A DNA stretch of 32,203 bases from an uncultured Clostridia bacterium (GTDB lineage Bacteria > Bacillota > Clostridia > UBA1381), in the NCBI GenBank assembly GCA_947626075.1, contig CANQQW010000016.1, forward strand, positions 1 to 32,203, written 5' to 3'. Of this stretch, positions 16,933 to 26,884 are shown piece by piece; within the stretch, counting starts at the first letter, position 1; every line of letters starts with the position of its first letter. Under the pieces are notes generated by a model that worked only from the letters and a program-made list of their open reading frames with translations, did no database searches and was not told the DNA's origin. A program made the translations under genes and the position numbers.

Positions 16933-17436
16933 TTAACCTCTGATTTGGTCTACAGTCTTGCCGCGCAGCTTCGCAACCTCGTCGATCTGCTTAAGCTCAG
17001 ACAAGCCCTGTACAGTAGCACTAACCACGTTTCTCTTATTGTTTGAACGCAGACTCTTTGCCCTTATATCCTTAACGCCCGCAAGCTCCAGCACGGCACG
17101 CGCCGCACCGCCCGCGATAACTCCGGTACCCTGTGAGGCAGGCTTTAAAAGAACCTTGCCCGCACCCGCGATACCTGTTACCTCATGCGGAATTGTCGTT
17201 CCTACAAGGGGAACGTTTATAAGGTTTTTCTTCGCGCTGTCGATACCCTTTCTTATAGCGTCGGGAATTTCGGCAGCCTTGCCCTGACCGTAGCCGACGT
17301 GACCGTTTCTGTCACCCACAACGACCAAAGCGCTAAATCTCATCGTTCTGCCGCCCTTAACTGTTTTAGCAACACGATTTATTGCTACGACATTTTCTTC
17401 AAGCTCCAAAGCTTCCAAGTCTAATCTTTCAGTCAA
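16933..17436 (-). CDS. rpsE: 30S ribosomal protein S5
   Basis: S5 of 167 aa, near the mRNA entry and the decoding region. The double-stranded-RNA-binding part shows [20 protein letters not shown] and [17 protein letters not shown]; the C-terminal part shows [10 protein letters not shown] and [16 protein letters not shown]. The start is TTG 17436 (reads MTERLD), nine bases after AGGAGG. The ORF-track start at 17520 overlaps rplR and is not credible. Confidence 0.97.
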   Translation of the reverse strand: MTERLDLEALELEENVVAINRVAKTVKGGRTMRFSALVVVGDRNGHVGYGQGKAAEIPDAIRKGIDSAKKNLINVPLVGTTIPHEVTGIAGAGKVLLKPASQGTGVIAGGAARAVLELAGVKDIRAKSLRSNNKRNVVSATVQGLSELKQIDEVAKLRGKTVDQIRG

Positions 17437-17455
17437 CTTATTCGTCCTCCTTCTG

Positions 17456-17815
17456 TTAGAATTCCAGTCCGCCCTCTCTTGCGCCTTCCGCAAGAGCGGC
17501 AACTCTGCCGTGATAAACATATCCGCCTCTGTCGAATACTACCGCCTTAATGCCCGCGGCGCTTGCTTTCTCGGCAATCTTCATGCCGACCTTTTTCGCG
17601 CCCTCGACATTACCGCCGTAGCCGTCAAAATCCTTATCCATGCTTGACGCAGCCACAAGGGTAACTCCCTTAACATCGTCAATAATCTGAGCGTAGATAT
17701 GCTTCGCGCTTCTGAACACGTTCAGGCGGGGTCTCTCCGCTGTGCCGGAGATGTTCTTTCTAACTCTTTTATGGCGACGAACTCTTGCCGCTTTTGTATC
17801 TATCTTCTTAATCAT
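17456..17815 (-). CDS. rplR: 50S ribosomal protein L18
   Basis: L18 of 119 aa, the 5S rRNA-binding protein of the central protuberance. It has the basic N-terminus ([15 protein letters not shown]), then [21 protein letters not shown] and the closing [33 protein letters not shown] precedes the ATG. Confidence 0.98.
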   Translation of the reverse strand: MIKKIDTKAARVRRHKRVRKNISGTAERPRLNVFRSAKHIYAQIIDDVKGVTLVAASSMDKDFDGYGGNVEGAKKVGMKIAEKASAAGIKAVVFDRGGYVYHGRVAALAEGAREGGLEF

Positions 17816-17834
17816 TTAAGAACACTCCTTTCAA

Positions 17835-18383
17835 TTATTTCTTCTTAGCTCCTGCTTTTCCCTCTTTACGTCTTATATGTTCATTGACATACTTGATACC
17901 TTTACCCTTGTAAGGCTCAGGCTGTCTGAACTCTCTTATCTTTGCGGCAGTAGCTCCAACATCTTCTTTGTTAGCGCCCTTTACAAGGATTTTGTTCGGA
18001 GCGGGTACCTCGATTGTTACCCCGTCCTTAGCCTCGTACAATACGGGATGCGAGTAGCCGAGGCTCAAATTGAGCGTCTTGCCCTGCATCGCGGCTCTGT
18101 AACCGACGCCGTTTATCTCAAGCTCCTTAGTAAATCCTTCCGTAACGCCGACAACCATGTTGTTTACAAGTGTTCTTGTAAGACCATGCAGCGACTTGTG
18201 CATTTTATCCTCTGACGGACGCTCAACGGTTATAACGCCTCCCTCACACTTTACAATCATGTCGGGGTGCAGCGTTCTCGTGAGAGTGCCGTTTTTACCC
18301 TTAACCGTTATCTCGTTGTTCTCACCGATCTTTACCTCAACTCCGGCAGGAACGGTGATAGGCATTTTACCTATTCTTGACAT
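17835..18383 (-). CDS. rplF: 50S ribosomal protein L6
   Basis: L6 of 182 aa, two repeated domains near the factor-binding site. It opens [16 protein letters not shown]. The second domain ends in [27 protein letters not shown], the family signature. AAGGAGG precedes ATG 18383. The 234-nt leader between rpsH and this gene contains palindrome E3. Confidence 0.98.
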   Translation of the reverse strand: MSRIGKMPITVPAGVEVKIGENNEITVKGKNGTLTRTLHPDMIVKCEGGVITVERPSEDKMHKSLHGLTRTLVNNMVVGVTEGFTKELEINGVGYRAAMQGKTLNLSLGYSHPVLYEAKDGVTIEVPAPNKILVKGANKEDVGATAAKIREFRQPEPYKGKGIKYVNEHIRRKEGKAGAKKK

Positions 18384-18479
18384 AGGATTTTTCCTCCTTA
18401 ACTTAAATTTACTCTGCGTATTTGCAGGTTTTCAGTTATTTATTTAATTCTTTTAGCTTTACGCTATTATAGGAAACCA

Positions 18480-18610
18480 ACCGATTTTTTTAACTTCGGA
18501 GTTGATTTTTTGTTTTTCAAGGCAAAGCCGCGACGGCAGTAGTCCTGTACGGCAAGCGGCTTTAACGCCGAAAAACGGGAAATCGGACCGAAGGCTAAAA
18601 AAATCTTCAT
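18480..18610. repeat. Long imperfect palindrome E3 (rpsH/rplF gap)
   Basis: The left arm GATTTTTTTAACTTCGGAG..GATTTTTTGTTTTTC..AAAGCCGC pairs with the right arm, whose reverse complement reads GATTTTTTTAGCCTTCGGTC..GATTTCCCGTTTTTC..AAAGCCGC. The apex is GACGGCAGTA..TACGGCAAG. About 130 bp overall, starting 8 nt after the rpsH stop. It is the longest of the five palindromes and its sequence differs from E4 and E5, though the layout (A/T outer arm, T-run, GC-rich tip) is the same. Confidence 0.82.
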
Positions 18611-18617
18611 TAGCTTT

Positions 18618-19016
18618 CTACCATATAAAGGCGAGTACTTCTCCGCCAATATTCTGCTTTCTTGCTTCCTTATCGGTCATGATGCCCTTTGAAGTGGAGA
18701 TTATCGCGATACCAAGACCCTTTAATACTCTCGGAAGCTCGTCTGCTCCGGCGTAAAATCTCAGACCCGGCTTAGAAACTCTTTTAAGACCGCTTATAAC
18801 CTTCTCTTTGTTGGGACCGTACTTCAGCGTAATTCTGATAACGCCCTGCTTGCCGTCCTCAATTACCTGATAGCCCTTTATATAGCCCTCATCGTTAAGA
18901 ATTTCCACAATCGCCTTCTTCATGTTTGAAGCGGGAACATCGACCGTTTCATGCTTTGATGAGCTTGCGTTTCTGATTCTTGTAAGCAAATCTGCGATTG
19001 GATCAGTTATTTGCAT
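18618..19016 (-). CDS. rpsH: 30S ribosomal protein S8
   Basis: S8 of 132 aa, a primary binder of 16S helix 21. It opens [16 protein letters not shown] and ends with [37 protein letters not shown] precedes the ATG. In E. coli S8 represses the spc operon; no matching site is recognised here. Confidence 0.98.
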   Translation of the reverse strand: MQITDPIADLLTRIRNASSSKHETVDVPASNMKKAIVEILNDEGYIKGYQVIEDGKQGVIRITLKYGPNKEKVISGLKRVSKPGLRFYAGADELPRVLKGLGIAIISTSKGIMTDKEARKQNIGGEVLAFIW

Positions 19017-19093
19017 TTAATTTACCTCCTTCCGAAATCTTTAAAAGAATTCGTACTCTATCTAAATATTTTATAAAACAGAATGAGCGTGTT

Positions 19094-19279
19094 TTACCAG
19101 CTTGCCTTTCTCACTCCGGGAATTTGACCCTTGTACGCAAGCTCCCTGAAGCATATACGGCAAATACCAAACTTACGAAGGTAAGCGTGCGGGCGTCCGC
19201 AAATCTTGCATCTTGTATAAGCTCGTGTCGAATACTTCGGCTTTCTCTGCTGCTTTAAAATCATTGCTTTTCTTGCCAT
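19094..19279 (-). CDS. rpsN: 30S ribosomal protein S14, zinc type
   Basis: Short S14 of 61 aa with the zinc ribbon [20 protein letters not shown] and the end [15 protein letters not shown], the usual form in Gram-positive bacteria. AAGGAGG precedes the ATG. It lies between rplE and rpsH. Confidence 0.98.
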   Translation of the reverse strand: MARKAMILKQQRKPKYSTRAYTRCKICGRPHAYLRKFGICRICFRELAYKGQIPGVRKASW

Positions 19280-19299
19280 TGTTAAATCCTCCTTATCAA

Positions 19300-19839
19300 T
19301 TATGAACGAAACGGAGCGCCGAGAAGCGCAAGAAGCTCCCTTGCTTCCTCGTCCGTTTTTGCGGTTGTAACAATGTTTATGTCCATACCTCTGATTTTGT
19401 CGATTTTATCGTAGTCGATTTCAGGGAATATGAGCTGTTCCTTAACGCCCACGCTGTAATTGCCTCTTCCGTCGAAGCCGTTCGGGTTAATACCTCTAAA
19501 GTCTCTTACGCGCGGAAGCGCGACATTGAAGAACCTGTCTAAGAATTCATACATCTTGTCTGATCTCAATGTCACCTTGCAGCCAATGTTCATGCCTTCT
19601 CTAAGCTTGAAGTTTGCGACAGACTTCTTAGCCTTCGTGACGATAGGCTTCTGTCCCGTGATAGCGGCCAAATCCGAGCAAGCGGCTTCAATCGCCTTGG
19701 GATTGTCCTTCGCCTCGCCCATACCGATATTTACAACGATTTTGTCGAGCTTAGGTATCTGCATTACGCTTTTGTAACCAAACTTCTCCATGAGAGCCGG
19801 AGCAGCTTCTTTATTATATTTATCTTGCATTCTACTCAT
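19300..19839 (-). CDS. rplE: 50S ribosomal protein L5
   Basis: L5 of 179 aa from ATG 19839 (reads [20 protein letters not shown]), part of the 5S particle and in contact with P-site tRNA. Markers are [48 protein letters not shown] and [18 protein letters not shown]. The AGGAGG lies 12 nt upstream of this ATG; the ORF-track start at 19869 would overlap rplX and sits upstream of that site. Confidence 0.96.
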   Translation of the reverse strand: MSRMQDKYNKEAAPALMEKFGYKSVMQIPKLDKIVVNIGMGEAKDNPKAIEAACSDLAAITGQKPIVTKAKKSVANFKLREGMNIGCKVTLRSDKMYEFLDRFFNVALPRVRDFRGINPNGFDGRGNYSVGVKEQLIFPEIDYDKIDKIRGMDINIVTTAKTDEEARELLALLGAPFRS

Positions 19840-19865
19840 TGTCAGAATTTTCCTCCTCTCGAAAA

Positions 19866-20189
19866 TCAATCGCTAAGTTCTGCATCACATTTTTTGCAGT
19901 ATCTTATTTTTGAGCCGTCCGCAAGAACTCTTATGCCCGTTCTTGCCGGTTTTCCGCACTTCGAGCAAACTCTCATTACGTTTGAAGCGTCAATCGGCAT
20001 TTCCTTATGGATAATACCGCTTTCCTGACCCTGGATCCTCGCCTTTTGATGTCTCTTCGCTACAGCGACGCCCTCGACGATTACCTTGTTCGCGCTTGGA
20101 ATGGCGGTAATGATTTTGCCCTCTTTGCCTTTATCCTTACCGGCGATTACCTTTACAATATCGCCTCTTTTAACATGCATTTTTTTCAT
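19866..20189 (-). CDS. rplX: 50S ribosomal protein L24 with zinc-ribbon-like tail
   Basis: L24 of 107 aa, an early assembly protein at the tunnel exit. It has a KOW motif ([21 protein letters not shown]) and the family stretch PIDASNV. The C-terminal part carries two CxxC pairs ([11 protein letters not shown] and CKKCD), a zinc-binding form common in Clostridia. AAGGAGG lies 12 nt before the ATG. Confidence 0.97.
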   Translation of the reverse strand: MKKMHVKRGDIVKVIAGKDKGKEGKIITAIPSANKVIVEGVAVAKRHQKARIQGQESGIIHKEMPIDASNVMRVCSKCGKPARTGIRVLADGSKIRYCKKCDAELSD

Positions 20190-20210
20190 TGTACCAATTA
20201 TCCTCCTTAA

Positions 20211-20579
20211 TCAAAGAACTTCCGGAGCCAATGAAAGTATCTTCATGTACTCTTTATCTCTGAGCTCTCTTGCGACGGGGCCAAAGATACGTGTACCTCT
20301 CGGGTTTTTATCGTCTCTTACGATAACCGCCGCATTCTCGTCGAATCTGATGTACGAGCCGTCGGCGCGCTTTGACTCTTTAACCGTTCTGACCACAACC
20401 GCCTTCACAACGTCGCCTTTCTTCACAACGCCGCCCGGTGTTGCCTTCTTAACGCTGCAAATGATTTCGTCGCCAACCGCGGCATATCTCTTTCTGCTGC
20501 CGCCCATTACGCGGATACACATAACTTCCTTAGCGCCCGTATTATCAGCCACTTTCAAAAGTGTTTGTTGTTGAATCAT
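20211..20579 (-). CDS. rplN: 50S ribosomal protein L14
   Basis: L14 of 122 aa on the subunit interface, the docking site of RsfS. It opens [20 protein letters not shown] and carries [19 protein letters not shown] and [36 protein letters not shown] precedes the ATG. Confidence 0.98.
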   Translation of the reverse strand: MIQQQTLLKVADNTGAKEVMCIRVMGGSRKRYAAVGDEIICSVKKATPGGVVKKGDVVKAVVVRTVKESKRADGSYIRFDENAAVIVRDDKNPRGTRIFGPVARELRDKEYMKILSLAPEVL

Positions 20580-20609
20580 TAAAATTTCCTCCTTCCGGGA
20601 AACGCCATA

Positions 20610-20867
20610 TTACTTAACTTTTTCAACGATTTCCACCAATCTCCATCTCTTATCCTTTGACAAAGGTCTTGTTTCCATAACTCTTACCTTATCACCGACG
20701 GAGCATACGTTCTCTTCATCATGCGCCTTTAACTTGTACGTATTCTTTACAATTTTACCATAAAGCGCGTGTTTTCTGTTTTCTTCTATAGCAACAACGA
20801 TTGTCTTATCCATCTTATTGCTGATTACTTTACCTATCTTAACCTTACGGCTGTTTCTTTCTTCCAC
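20610..20867 (-). CDS. rpsQ: 30S ribosomal protein S17
   Basis: S17 of 85 aa, an OB-fold primary 16S binder. Start is GTG 20867 ([17 protein letters not shown]), nine bases after AAGGAGG; the ORF-track start at 20891 lies before that site. Markers are [38 protein letters not shown] and the end [17 protein letters not shown]. Confidence 0.97.
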   Translation of the reverse strand: MEERNSRKVKIGKVISNKMDKTIVVAIEENRKHALYGKIVKNTYKLKAHDEENVCSVGDKVRVMETRPLSKDKRWRLVEIVEKVK

Positions 20868-20954
20868 AGATAAGTGCCTCCTTCCGCACATTCTTTATAT
20901 AGTTCTATCTGCTCATACCCCGCGCCGTTACCCGTCTGCGCGGATAATCGCGCG

Positions 20955-21158
20955 TCACATCGCGCTGCCTTGCAGCTCTCTTTCATGAATGATGGTTAAA
21001 ATACGAGCGATAGTTTTCTTCACTTCGCCTATTCTCTTGGGATTTTCCAGTTGATTAATGGCGTGCTGGAACCTCAGATTAAAAAGCTCCTGCTTACTCT
21101 CCGCCAACTTTTCCTCAAGCTCGGGCGTTGATAAATCTCTTAGCTCATTTACTTTCAT
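20955..21158 (-). CDS. rpmC: 50S ribosomal protein L29
   Basis: L29 of 67 aa, a two-helix protein next to the tunnel exit and L23. It shows [36 protein letters not shown] and [15 protein letters not shown]. It begins 2 nt after the rplP stop, with GAGGATGGTG in the rplP end as binding site. The gap to rpsQ has a small GCGCG/CGCGC hairpin. Confidence 0.97.
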   Translation of the reverse strand: MKVNELRDLSTPELEEKLAESKQELFNLRFQHAINQLENPKRIGEVKKTIARILTIIHERELQGSAM

Positions 21159-21160
21159 TC

Positions 21161-21583
21161 TTATTCACCATCCTCTGCCTGTTTCGTCACAAACTTACAC
21201 TTGATAGGAAGCTTGTGCATAGCAAGACGCATAGCCTCTCTTGCTGTATCCTCGCTTACGCCCGCCATCTCAAATAATACTCTGCCGGGCTTTACTACGG
21301 CTACCCAGTACTCGGGAGCGCCCTTACCGGAACCCATTCGCGTTTCCGCCGGCTTTCTCGTTACCGGCTTATCGGGGAATATCTTTATCCATACCTGACC
21401 GCCTCTGCGCGTATATCTCGTCATAGCGATACGAGCCGCCTCGATCTGTCTTGACGTGATCCACGCCGGCTCCAAAGCCTGGAGACCGAACTCACCGTTT
21501 GACACAACGTTACCGCGTGTTGCCTTACCTTTCATTCTTCCGCGCATAACGCGTCTGTATTTAACTCTTTTGGGTAATAACAT
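21161..21583 (-). CDS. rplP: 50S ribosomal protein L16
   Basis: L16 of 140 aa, near the A-site tRNA elbow. It opens [20 protein letters not shown] and carries [42 protein letters not shown] and [21 protein letters not shown] precedes the ATG; rpsC ends 2 nt upstream. Confidence 0.98.
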   Translation of the reverse strand: MLLPKRVKYRRVMRGRMKGKATRGNVVSNGEFGLQALEPAWITSRQIEAARIAMTRYTRRGGQVWIKIFPDKPVTRKPAETRMGSGKGAPEYWVAVVKPGRVLFEMAGVSEDTAREAMRLAMHKLPIKCKFVTKQAEDGE

Positions 21584-21585
21584 GA

Positions 21586-22311
21586 TTATCTGCCTCCTTT
21601 CGGTTTTCTGTCACCGCGGCGACGATTATCGCGTCTTTGGTTGCCTGCCTGCGCGGCGGCTTCCTTTCTTCTTCCGTCGGCAACATTAAGAATTTCACCC
21701 TTGTATATCCATACCTTAACACCGAGGATTCCGTAAGTCGTCTTTGCCTCGGCAAATCCGTAATCTATATCCGCTCTCAGTGTCTGCAGGGGAATTGTAC
21801 CCTCGTGGTACTGCTCCGTTCTCGCGATTTCCGCGCCGCCCACACGACCGGCAACCGCCGTCTTTATACCCTTTACTCCAAGACGCATCGCTCTGCCCAT
21901 AACCTGCTTCATGGCACGTCTGAACGAGATACGTCTCTCAAGCTGCGCCGCGATATTCTCCGCGACGAGCTGCGCGTTTGTATCGGGAGTCTTAACCTCC
22001 ATGATGTTTACGTTTACCGTCTTTGAAGTAAGCTTCTCGATTTGTGCCTTAAGCTTGTCGATTTCCGCGCCGCCGCGTCCGATGATTATGCCCGGCTTCG
22101 CCGCGTGAATGGTGATGAAAACTCTGTTCTGCTTTCTCTCTATGCCAATCTTCGCAACGCCCGCGTCAAAGCAAGCCTTCTTAACAAATTTTCTTATATT
22201 GTAGTCCTCAACCAACTGGTTTCCGAAATCCTTCTTGCCGGCAATCCATGTGGAATCCCAGTCCTTTATAACACCGACTCTAAGTCCGTGCGGATTAACC
22301 TTTTGTCCCAT
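21586..22311 (-). CDS. rpsC: 30S ribosomal protein S3
   Basis: S3 of 241 aa at the mRNA entry channel. The KH domain carries [19 protein letters not shown], and the C-terminal domain has [25 protein letters not shown] and [10 protein letters not shown]-like [22 protein letters not shown] basic, low-complexity tail ([16 protein letters not shown]) follows. AAGGAGG precedes the ATG. Confidence 0.98.
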   Translation of the reverse strand: MGQKVNPHGLRVGVIKDWDSTWIAGKKDFGNQLVEDYNIRKFVKKACFDAGVAKIGIERKQNRVFITIHAAKPGIIIGRGGAEIDKLKAQIEKLTSKTVNVNIMEVKTPDTNAQLVAENIAAQLERRISFRRAMKQVMGRAMRLGVKGIKTAVAGRVGGAEIARTEQYHEGTIPLQTLRADIDYGFAEAKTTYGILGVKVWIYKGEILNVADGRRKEAAAQAGNQRRDNRRRGDRKPKGGR

Positions 22312-22330
22312 TAGTGAACCTCCTTTTCGA

Positions 22331-22669
22331 TTAGTTGTCCATTTCCTTTAATACTAAAGTGATATGGCTGGTTCTCTTTAAAATCTTAAACGCCCTGCCC
22401 TGTGCGTGAGGCTGTATTCTCTTTAAAGTAGGACCCTGAGTTGCAAAACATTCTGCAACGTATAACTTATCTTTATCCATATCATGATTGTTCTCCGCGT
22501 TCGCCTCGGCAGACGCAAGAAGCTTTAACAAATACTCGCTCGCCGCTTTCGGAGTATTATTAAGAATACCCTTTGCAACGCTGACAGGCTTGTTTCTTAT
22601 AAGATCAAGCACTATCTTCACCTTTCTCGGCGAAATACGAGCATATCTCAACACTGCGCGTGCTTCCAT
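22331..22669 (-). CDS. rplV: 50S ribosomal protein L22
   Basis: L22 of 112 aa, whose hairpin lines the nascent-peptide tunnel and is a macrolide-resistance site. It opens [20 protein letters not shown], with the tunnel hairpin in the stretch [26 protein letters not shown] precedes the ATG. The 189-nt gap to rpsS contains palindrome E2. Confidence 0.98.
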   Translation of the reverse strand: MEARAVLRYARISPRKVKIVLDLIRNKPVSVAKGILNNTPKAASEYLLKLLASAEANAENNHDMDKDKLYVAECFATQGPTLKRIQPHAQGRAFKILKRTSHITLVLKEMDN

Positions 22670-22756
22670 GTGTGGATTCCTCCTTTTTGCAATAATTGTA
22701 ACGGGAATAATTCCCTGCTTTCCTATTTTAATTTACAGTCTTATATCGATCAACGG

Positions 22757-22865
22757 GAAATAATTTCGATTCCGAGGCTGATTTGGAGTTTCTTTTCGTG
22801 CGCCGCGTACGTTGGTACGCAAGTGCGAAAAAAAGTTCAAAGCAGCCCGAAAGCGGAATTATTTC
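22757..22865. repeat. Long imperfect palindrome E2 (rpsS/rplV gap)
   Basis: The left arm GAAATAATTTCGATTCCGAG..CTGATTTGGAGTTTCTTTTCG pairs with the right arm, whose reverse complement reads GAAATAATTCCGCTTTCGGG..CTGCTTTGAACTTTTTTTCG. The apex GCGTAC-GTTG-GTACGC (22805-22820) matches that of E5, including the flanking GCC and AAG. The rpsS stop TAA (22859-22861) lies in the outer arm. Confidence 0.87.
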
Positions 22866-23131
22866 GATGTCTTTGCACCTGCGTGACCCCTAAAGGTTCT
22901 TGTCGGTGCAAACTCGCCGAGTCTGTGACCTACCATATCCTCGCTGATAAATACGGGGACGTGCTTTCTGCCGTCATGCACCGCGATTGTGTGTCCAACC
23001 ATTTCAGGGAAAATTGTGGAAGCTCTCGACCATGTTTTAACGACCTTCTTCTCGTTCGCCGCGTTCATGGCTTCTATCCTGCTCATAAGACGCTCCTCAA
23101 CGAAAGGGCCTTTTTTAAGTGATCTGCCCAT
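22859..23131 (-). CDS. rpsS: 30S ribosomal protein S19
   Basis: S19 of 90 aa in the 30S head, partner of S13. It opens [20 protein letters not shown] and has [28 protein letters not shown] and [23 protein letters not shown] precedes the ATG. The last codons and stop form one edge of palindrome E2. Confidence 0.98.
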   Translation of the reverse strand: MGRSLKKGPFVEERLMSRIEAMNAANEKKVVKTWSRASTIFPEMVGHTIAVHDGRKHVPVFISEDMVGHRLGEFAPTRTFRGHAGAKTSK

Positions 23132-23159
23132 TAAATCTTCCTCCTTTCAGTAATATCGA

Positions 23160-23993
<834 letters not shown>

Positions 23994-24027
23994 TATCCTT
24001 TACTCTCCTTATTCTCTAAATTTGCGA

Positions 24028-24333
24028 TTAAATTTCAAAGAACTCAATCGTCTTGCTGTCATCGGTAAGCGTTACGATTGCCTTCTTCCATGAAGCGCGT
24101 CTGCCCTCATAGCGGCCCATTCTCTTAACCTTACCGAGAACGTTCATCGTGTTGACCTTAGCAACCTTAACTCCGGGGAATACCTCTTCGACAGCCTTCT
24201 TTATCTCGACCTTATTCACAGTCTTGGGGACCTCGAAGGTGTACTTCTTTATCTCGTTACCCTCTCTGTCATAGATTTTATCCATACTGCGCTCAGAGAT
24301 GATTGGTCTTTTAAGAATATCATACGAATTCAT
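24028..24333 (-). CDS. rplW: 50S ribosomal protein L23
   Basis: L23 of 101 aa at the tunnel exit, docking site for trigger factor and SRP. It opens [16 protein letters not shown] and has [34 protein letters not shown]. It overlaps the rplD stop by one base (TAATG), with GAGGAGG inside rplD, so translation is coupled. Confidence 0.98.
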   Translation of the reverse strand: MNSYDILKRPIISERSMDKIYDREGNEIKKYTFEVPKTVNKVEIKKAVEEVFPGVKVAKVNTMNVLGKVKRMGRYEGRRASWKKAIVTLTDDSKTIEFFEI

Positions 24334-24956
24334 TATGCAAGCACCTCCTCAATCTTTGCCACCGCGTCCTTTGATACGATAAACGCGTCGTGGTTCATAA
24401 CATCATACGTGTTAAGCGTGCCTACATGCGTCGGAGTAACATTTTTTATGTTTCTCGCCGACTTGTAAATGTTCTCGTCAGCCTCCGCCGTAACTATAAG
24501 AGCCTTTGTGTTTACGTCGAGACCTTTAAGGAGATTTACTATCTTCGCGGTCTTGATTTCATCCATCTTAAGCTCGTCGATAACAAATACCTTGTAATCC
24601 GCGTACTTAACGGAAAGCGCGCTTTTTAAAGCGATTCTCTTTACCTTTTTGTTCACGCTGAATCTGTAGCTTCTCGGCTTGGGACCCAACGCAACGCCGC
24701 CGCCCGTCCACTGCGGAGCGCGGATGCTTCCCTGTCTCGCGCGGCCTGTGCCTTTCTGCCTCCAGGGCTTTGCGCCGCCGCCGCTTACTTCCGTGCGCGT
24801 CTTGGTGCTCTGCGTGCCTTGTCTTTGATTTGCAAGATAGTTCACGATTACCGTATGCAGCACCGATTGATTCACTTCAGCCGCAAAAACCGCGTCGGAA
24901 ACCTCCATGCTGCCCGTCTTTGCGCCTTCCATGTTATATAAAGCAACTGTAGCCAT
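24333..24956 (-). CDS. rplD: 50S ribosomal protein L4
   Basis: L4 of 207 aa, whose loop ([28 protein letters not shown]) reaches the tunnel constriction. Other markers are [13 protein letters not shown] and [19 protein letters not shown] precedes the ATG. In E. coli L4 represses the S10 operon by its leader; whether that applies to the long leader seen here is unknown. Confidence 0.98.
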   Translation of the reverse strand: MATVALYNMEGAKTGSMEVSDAVFAAEVNQSVLHTVIVNYLANQRQGTQSTKTRTEVSGGGAKPWRQKGTGRARQGSIRAPQWTGGGVALGPKPRSYRFSVNKKVKRIALKSALSVKYADYKVFVIDELKMDEIKTAKIVNLLKGLDVNTKALIVTAEADENIYKSARNIKNVTPTHVGTLNTYDVMNHDAFIVSKDAVAKIEEVLA

Positions 24957-24985
24957 TATATTTCCTCCTTTCCAAACAATCCCGA

Positions 24986-25612
24986 TTATGCCTTCACGCT
25001 GTTCTTTATTGTAACAAGTCCGCCCTTTGAGCCGGGAATTGCGCCCTTTATCAAAATCAAATTCTGCTCGGCGTCCACCTTGACGACCTCAAGATTTTGA
25101 ACCGTAACTCTTTGAACGCCCATGTGTCCCGGCAGTACCTTACCCTTGAAGACTCTTCCGGGGTTGGAGCACATACCCATTGAACCTGAAACTCTTTTAC
25201 TCTTTGAACCGTGCGTCATGGGACCTCTGTGAAGACCGTGCTTCATCGGGCCGGCAAAGCCTTTACCCTTTGAAATACCCGTAACGTCAACCTTATCTCC
25301 GGCCGCGAAAACGTCGGACTTGATTTCGTCTCCTACATTCAGAGCCGAGCAATCGTCAAGTCTTAACTCTCTGACATATTTTTTGTTTGCGGTGTTCGCC
25401 TTTTTAAAATGACCGAGCTGCGGCTTGTTAAGATGCTTCTCCTTAACGTCGCCGAAGCCTACCTGCACAGCGTCGTAACCGTCCGTTTCAACAGTCTTTT
25501 TCTGTGTGACAACGCACGGACCCGCCATAACGACCGTTACGGGGATAACAACGCCGCCTTCGCCAAAGATTTGTGTCATGCCAATCTTTGTGCCTAAAAT
25601 TGCTTTTTTCAT
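24986..25612 (-). CDS. rplC: 50S ribosomal protein L3
   Basis: L3 of 208 aa, needed for early 50S assembly; its loop reaches the peptidyl-transferase centre. It opens [20 protein letters not shown] and carries [24 protein letters not shown] and the [12 protein letters not shown] stretch. AAGGAGG precedes the ATG. A structured 110-nt gap (palindrome E1) separates it from rpsJ. Confidence 0.98.
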   Translation of the reverse strand: MKKAILGTKIGMTQIFGEGGVVIPVTVVMAGPCVVTQKKTVETDGYDAVQVGFGDVKEKHLNKPQLGHFKKANTANKKYVRELRLDDCSALNVGDEIKSDVFAAGDKVDVTGISKGKGFAGPMKHGLHRGPMTHGSKSKRVSGSMGMCSNPGRVFKGKVLPGHMGVQRVTVQNLEVVKVDAEQNLILIKGAIPGSKGGLVTIKNSVKA

Positions 25613-25629
25613 GTTTTTTCCTCCTTATC

Positions 25630-25727
25630 AGTTATTGGTTCATACAAAAGCCGGTATGAACTTGACCCGCATCATAGCCTTTGGCTACTGCGATATAAGC
25701 TTTGCTTGCCCTTTTGCGGTTATTACT
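25630..25727. repeat. Long imperfect palindrome E1 (rpsJ/rplC gap)
   Basis: On the transcript, the arm starting AGTAATAACCGC pairs loosely with the arm ending GGTTATTACT-like CCAATAACT. The apex CGCAGTAGCC-AAA-GGCTATGATGCG is strong. A second perfect hairpin, GTTCATAC-CGGCTTTT-GTATGAAC, sits in the distal half. The rpsJ stop (TAATAA) is the edge. It is the least symmetric of the five, but placement and layout agree. Confidence 0.65.
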
Positions 25728-26037
25728 TTTGAATTACGTCTATTTCAACGCCCGCGGGCAAGTCTATCTTGATTAGCGATTCCATGGTCTTTGCGCCGGG
25801 AACAACTATATCAATCAGTCTTTTGTGAGTTCTTCTTTCAAACTGCTCACGCGAATACTTGTACTTATGAACCGCCCTCAGGATTGTGATAACCTCTTTG
25901 TCGGTCGGAAGCGGAATGGGACCCGATACCTTGGCGCCCGTTCTCTTCGCGATTTCCACGATTTTTTCCGCGCTCTGGTCGAGAACCACGTGGTCATAAG
26001 CCTTAAGCTTGATTCTGATTTTTTGATTTGCTGCCAT
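25723..26037 (-). CDS. rpsJ: 30S ribosomal protein S10
   Basis: S10 of 104 aa, head protein and NusB/NusG partner in antitermination. It opens [20 protein letters not shown] and has the conserved [21 protein letters not shown] and [21 protein letters not shown] precedes the ATG. First gene of the cluster. Confidence 0.98.
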   Translation of the reverse strand: MAANQKIRIKLKAYDHVVLDQSAEKIVEIAKRTGAKVSGPIPLPTDKEVITILRAVHKYKYSREQFERRTHKRLIDIVVPGAKTMESLIKIDLPAGVEIDVIQK

Positions 26038-26401
26038 ACTTTTCCCTCCTCAAAAATTTTTGTTTTGTTGTAATCTGCACGACAGCGCTAAAGAAAATTG
26101 CACACACCGCCGGGTGTTTCGCGTCACCCTTAAAGAAAACCCGAACATATTCATTATACATTCGGGCAAAGTTAGTCAATTTTCACCGCGCGTTACACAC
26201 AGCGCCGCTTCGCAAGAAGCCGCGTTACGTGCGTGGATAAAACGCGCGAATACTCAACTGCCGCCCGGTTTCATGAATCGGACTCGCTCCGCGGAAAAAC
26301 CGGCTCCGTCGAACCTTTAAAGCTCTTCTGCCGCAACCTCCCGTTTCATCGCGTATCAGTCCTGTTATGCGAGGCGTTTTTCACTCGCATAAAGTCACAA
26401 C
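26038..26401 (-). other. rpsJ 5' leader, structured and non-coding
   Basis: About 360 nt from the distal promoter to rpsJ. Hairpins visible on the transcript: TTATGCGAG/CTCGCATAA (26365-26392, perfect 9 bp, right at the 5' end); CCGGTTT..AAACCGG with inner pairing (about 26266-26304); GCGGCTTC-TTGC-GAAGCGGC with one mismatch (about 26203-26222); and GGGTG..CACCC (about 26112-26130). I recognise no known riboswitch or T-box. It may host ribosomal-protein autoregulation, as S10 leaders do in other bacteria. Confidence 0.5.
26153..26179 (-). promoter_or_regulatory. Candidate proximal rpsJ promoter
   Basis: Minus strand TTGACT (26179-26174) and TATAAT (26158-26153) with a 15-nt spacer. Both boxes are near consensus, but the spacer is short. 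Transcription would start about 110 nt before rpsJ. Confidence 0.5.
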
Positions 26402-26407
26402 ATGACT

Positions 26408-26436
26408 ATTATACATGATTTCAAGCCGCTTTTCAA
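26408..26436 (-). promoter_or_regulatory. Distal rpsJ promoter
   Basis: Minus strand TTGAAA (26436-26431), a 17-nt spacer and TATAAT (26413-26408). Close to the sigma-A consensus and the best promoter in this gap. It would produce the 360-nt structured leader. Confidence 0.7.
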
Positions 26437-26448
26437 GATTTCCCATAA

Positions 26449-26500
26449 AAAAATTTCATTAAAATTTCTACAAATTTACAGAAATTTTAATGAAATTTTT
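26449..26500. terminator. 21-bp perfect AT-only inverted repeat
   Basis: AAAAATTTCATTAAAATTTCT (26449-26469) and its exact reverse complement (26480-26500) flank a 10-nt loop. On the minus strand the stem is followed by a run of seven Ts, so it may end transcripts coming from the DUF4830 gene before the rpsJ promoter. An almost GC-free stem is unusual for a terminator. Confidence 0.55.
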
Positions 26501-26670
26501 GTGCAATTTTCCCTACGCATAATTTTGCGCGCATGATTTTGTTGATATTTGATGTTTTTTTTATGGTTTTTTATTTGTAGTTAGAGATTTTTCGCGTGTT
26601 TTTTTTCAAATTGCCTGTTTTTTTACGTGTTTTTAATCAAAAAAGCCTCAAAAATCCGAGCATATAAACA

Positions 26671-26884
26671 AAAAATGAAGTCCGCGCCGCGTTGTTTTAT
26701 GCTTAAAATACGCCATTAAACGGGCATTTTCCTTACTTTTCTTTTCAAAAAGCTTTGGAAAATTCAAATGAATAAATAAAAATGAAGCCCGTGCCGCGTT
26801 GTTTTATGCTTAAAACGCGTCCGTAATTTAGAATTTTCTTCGCAATCCTTTTCAAAAAGCTTCCGAAAATTCGAGAGAATGCAT
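26671..26884. repeat. 107-bp tandem repeat overlapping a gene end
   Basis: AAAAATGAAG..CCGCGTTGTTTTATGCTTAAAA starts at 26671 and again at 26778. TTTTCAAAAAGCTT starts at 26742 and again at 26849. Both pairs are 107 bp apart, so the alignment is gapless. A third, decayed unit seems to precede it (CAAAAAAGCC..AAAATCCGAGCATATAAA, about 26638-26670). The right-hand unit contains the last 11 codons of the DUF4830 gene. Confidence 0.75.

Noticed and set aside
26060-26418. Plus-strand ORFs of 60-86 aa in the rpsJ leader
   Set aside because: They overlap each other in different frames, lack ribosome binding sites and lie opposite the promoters and hairpins.
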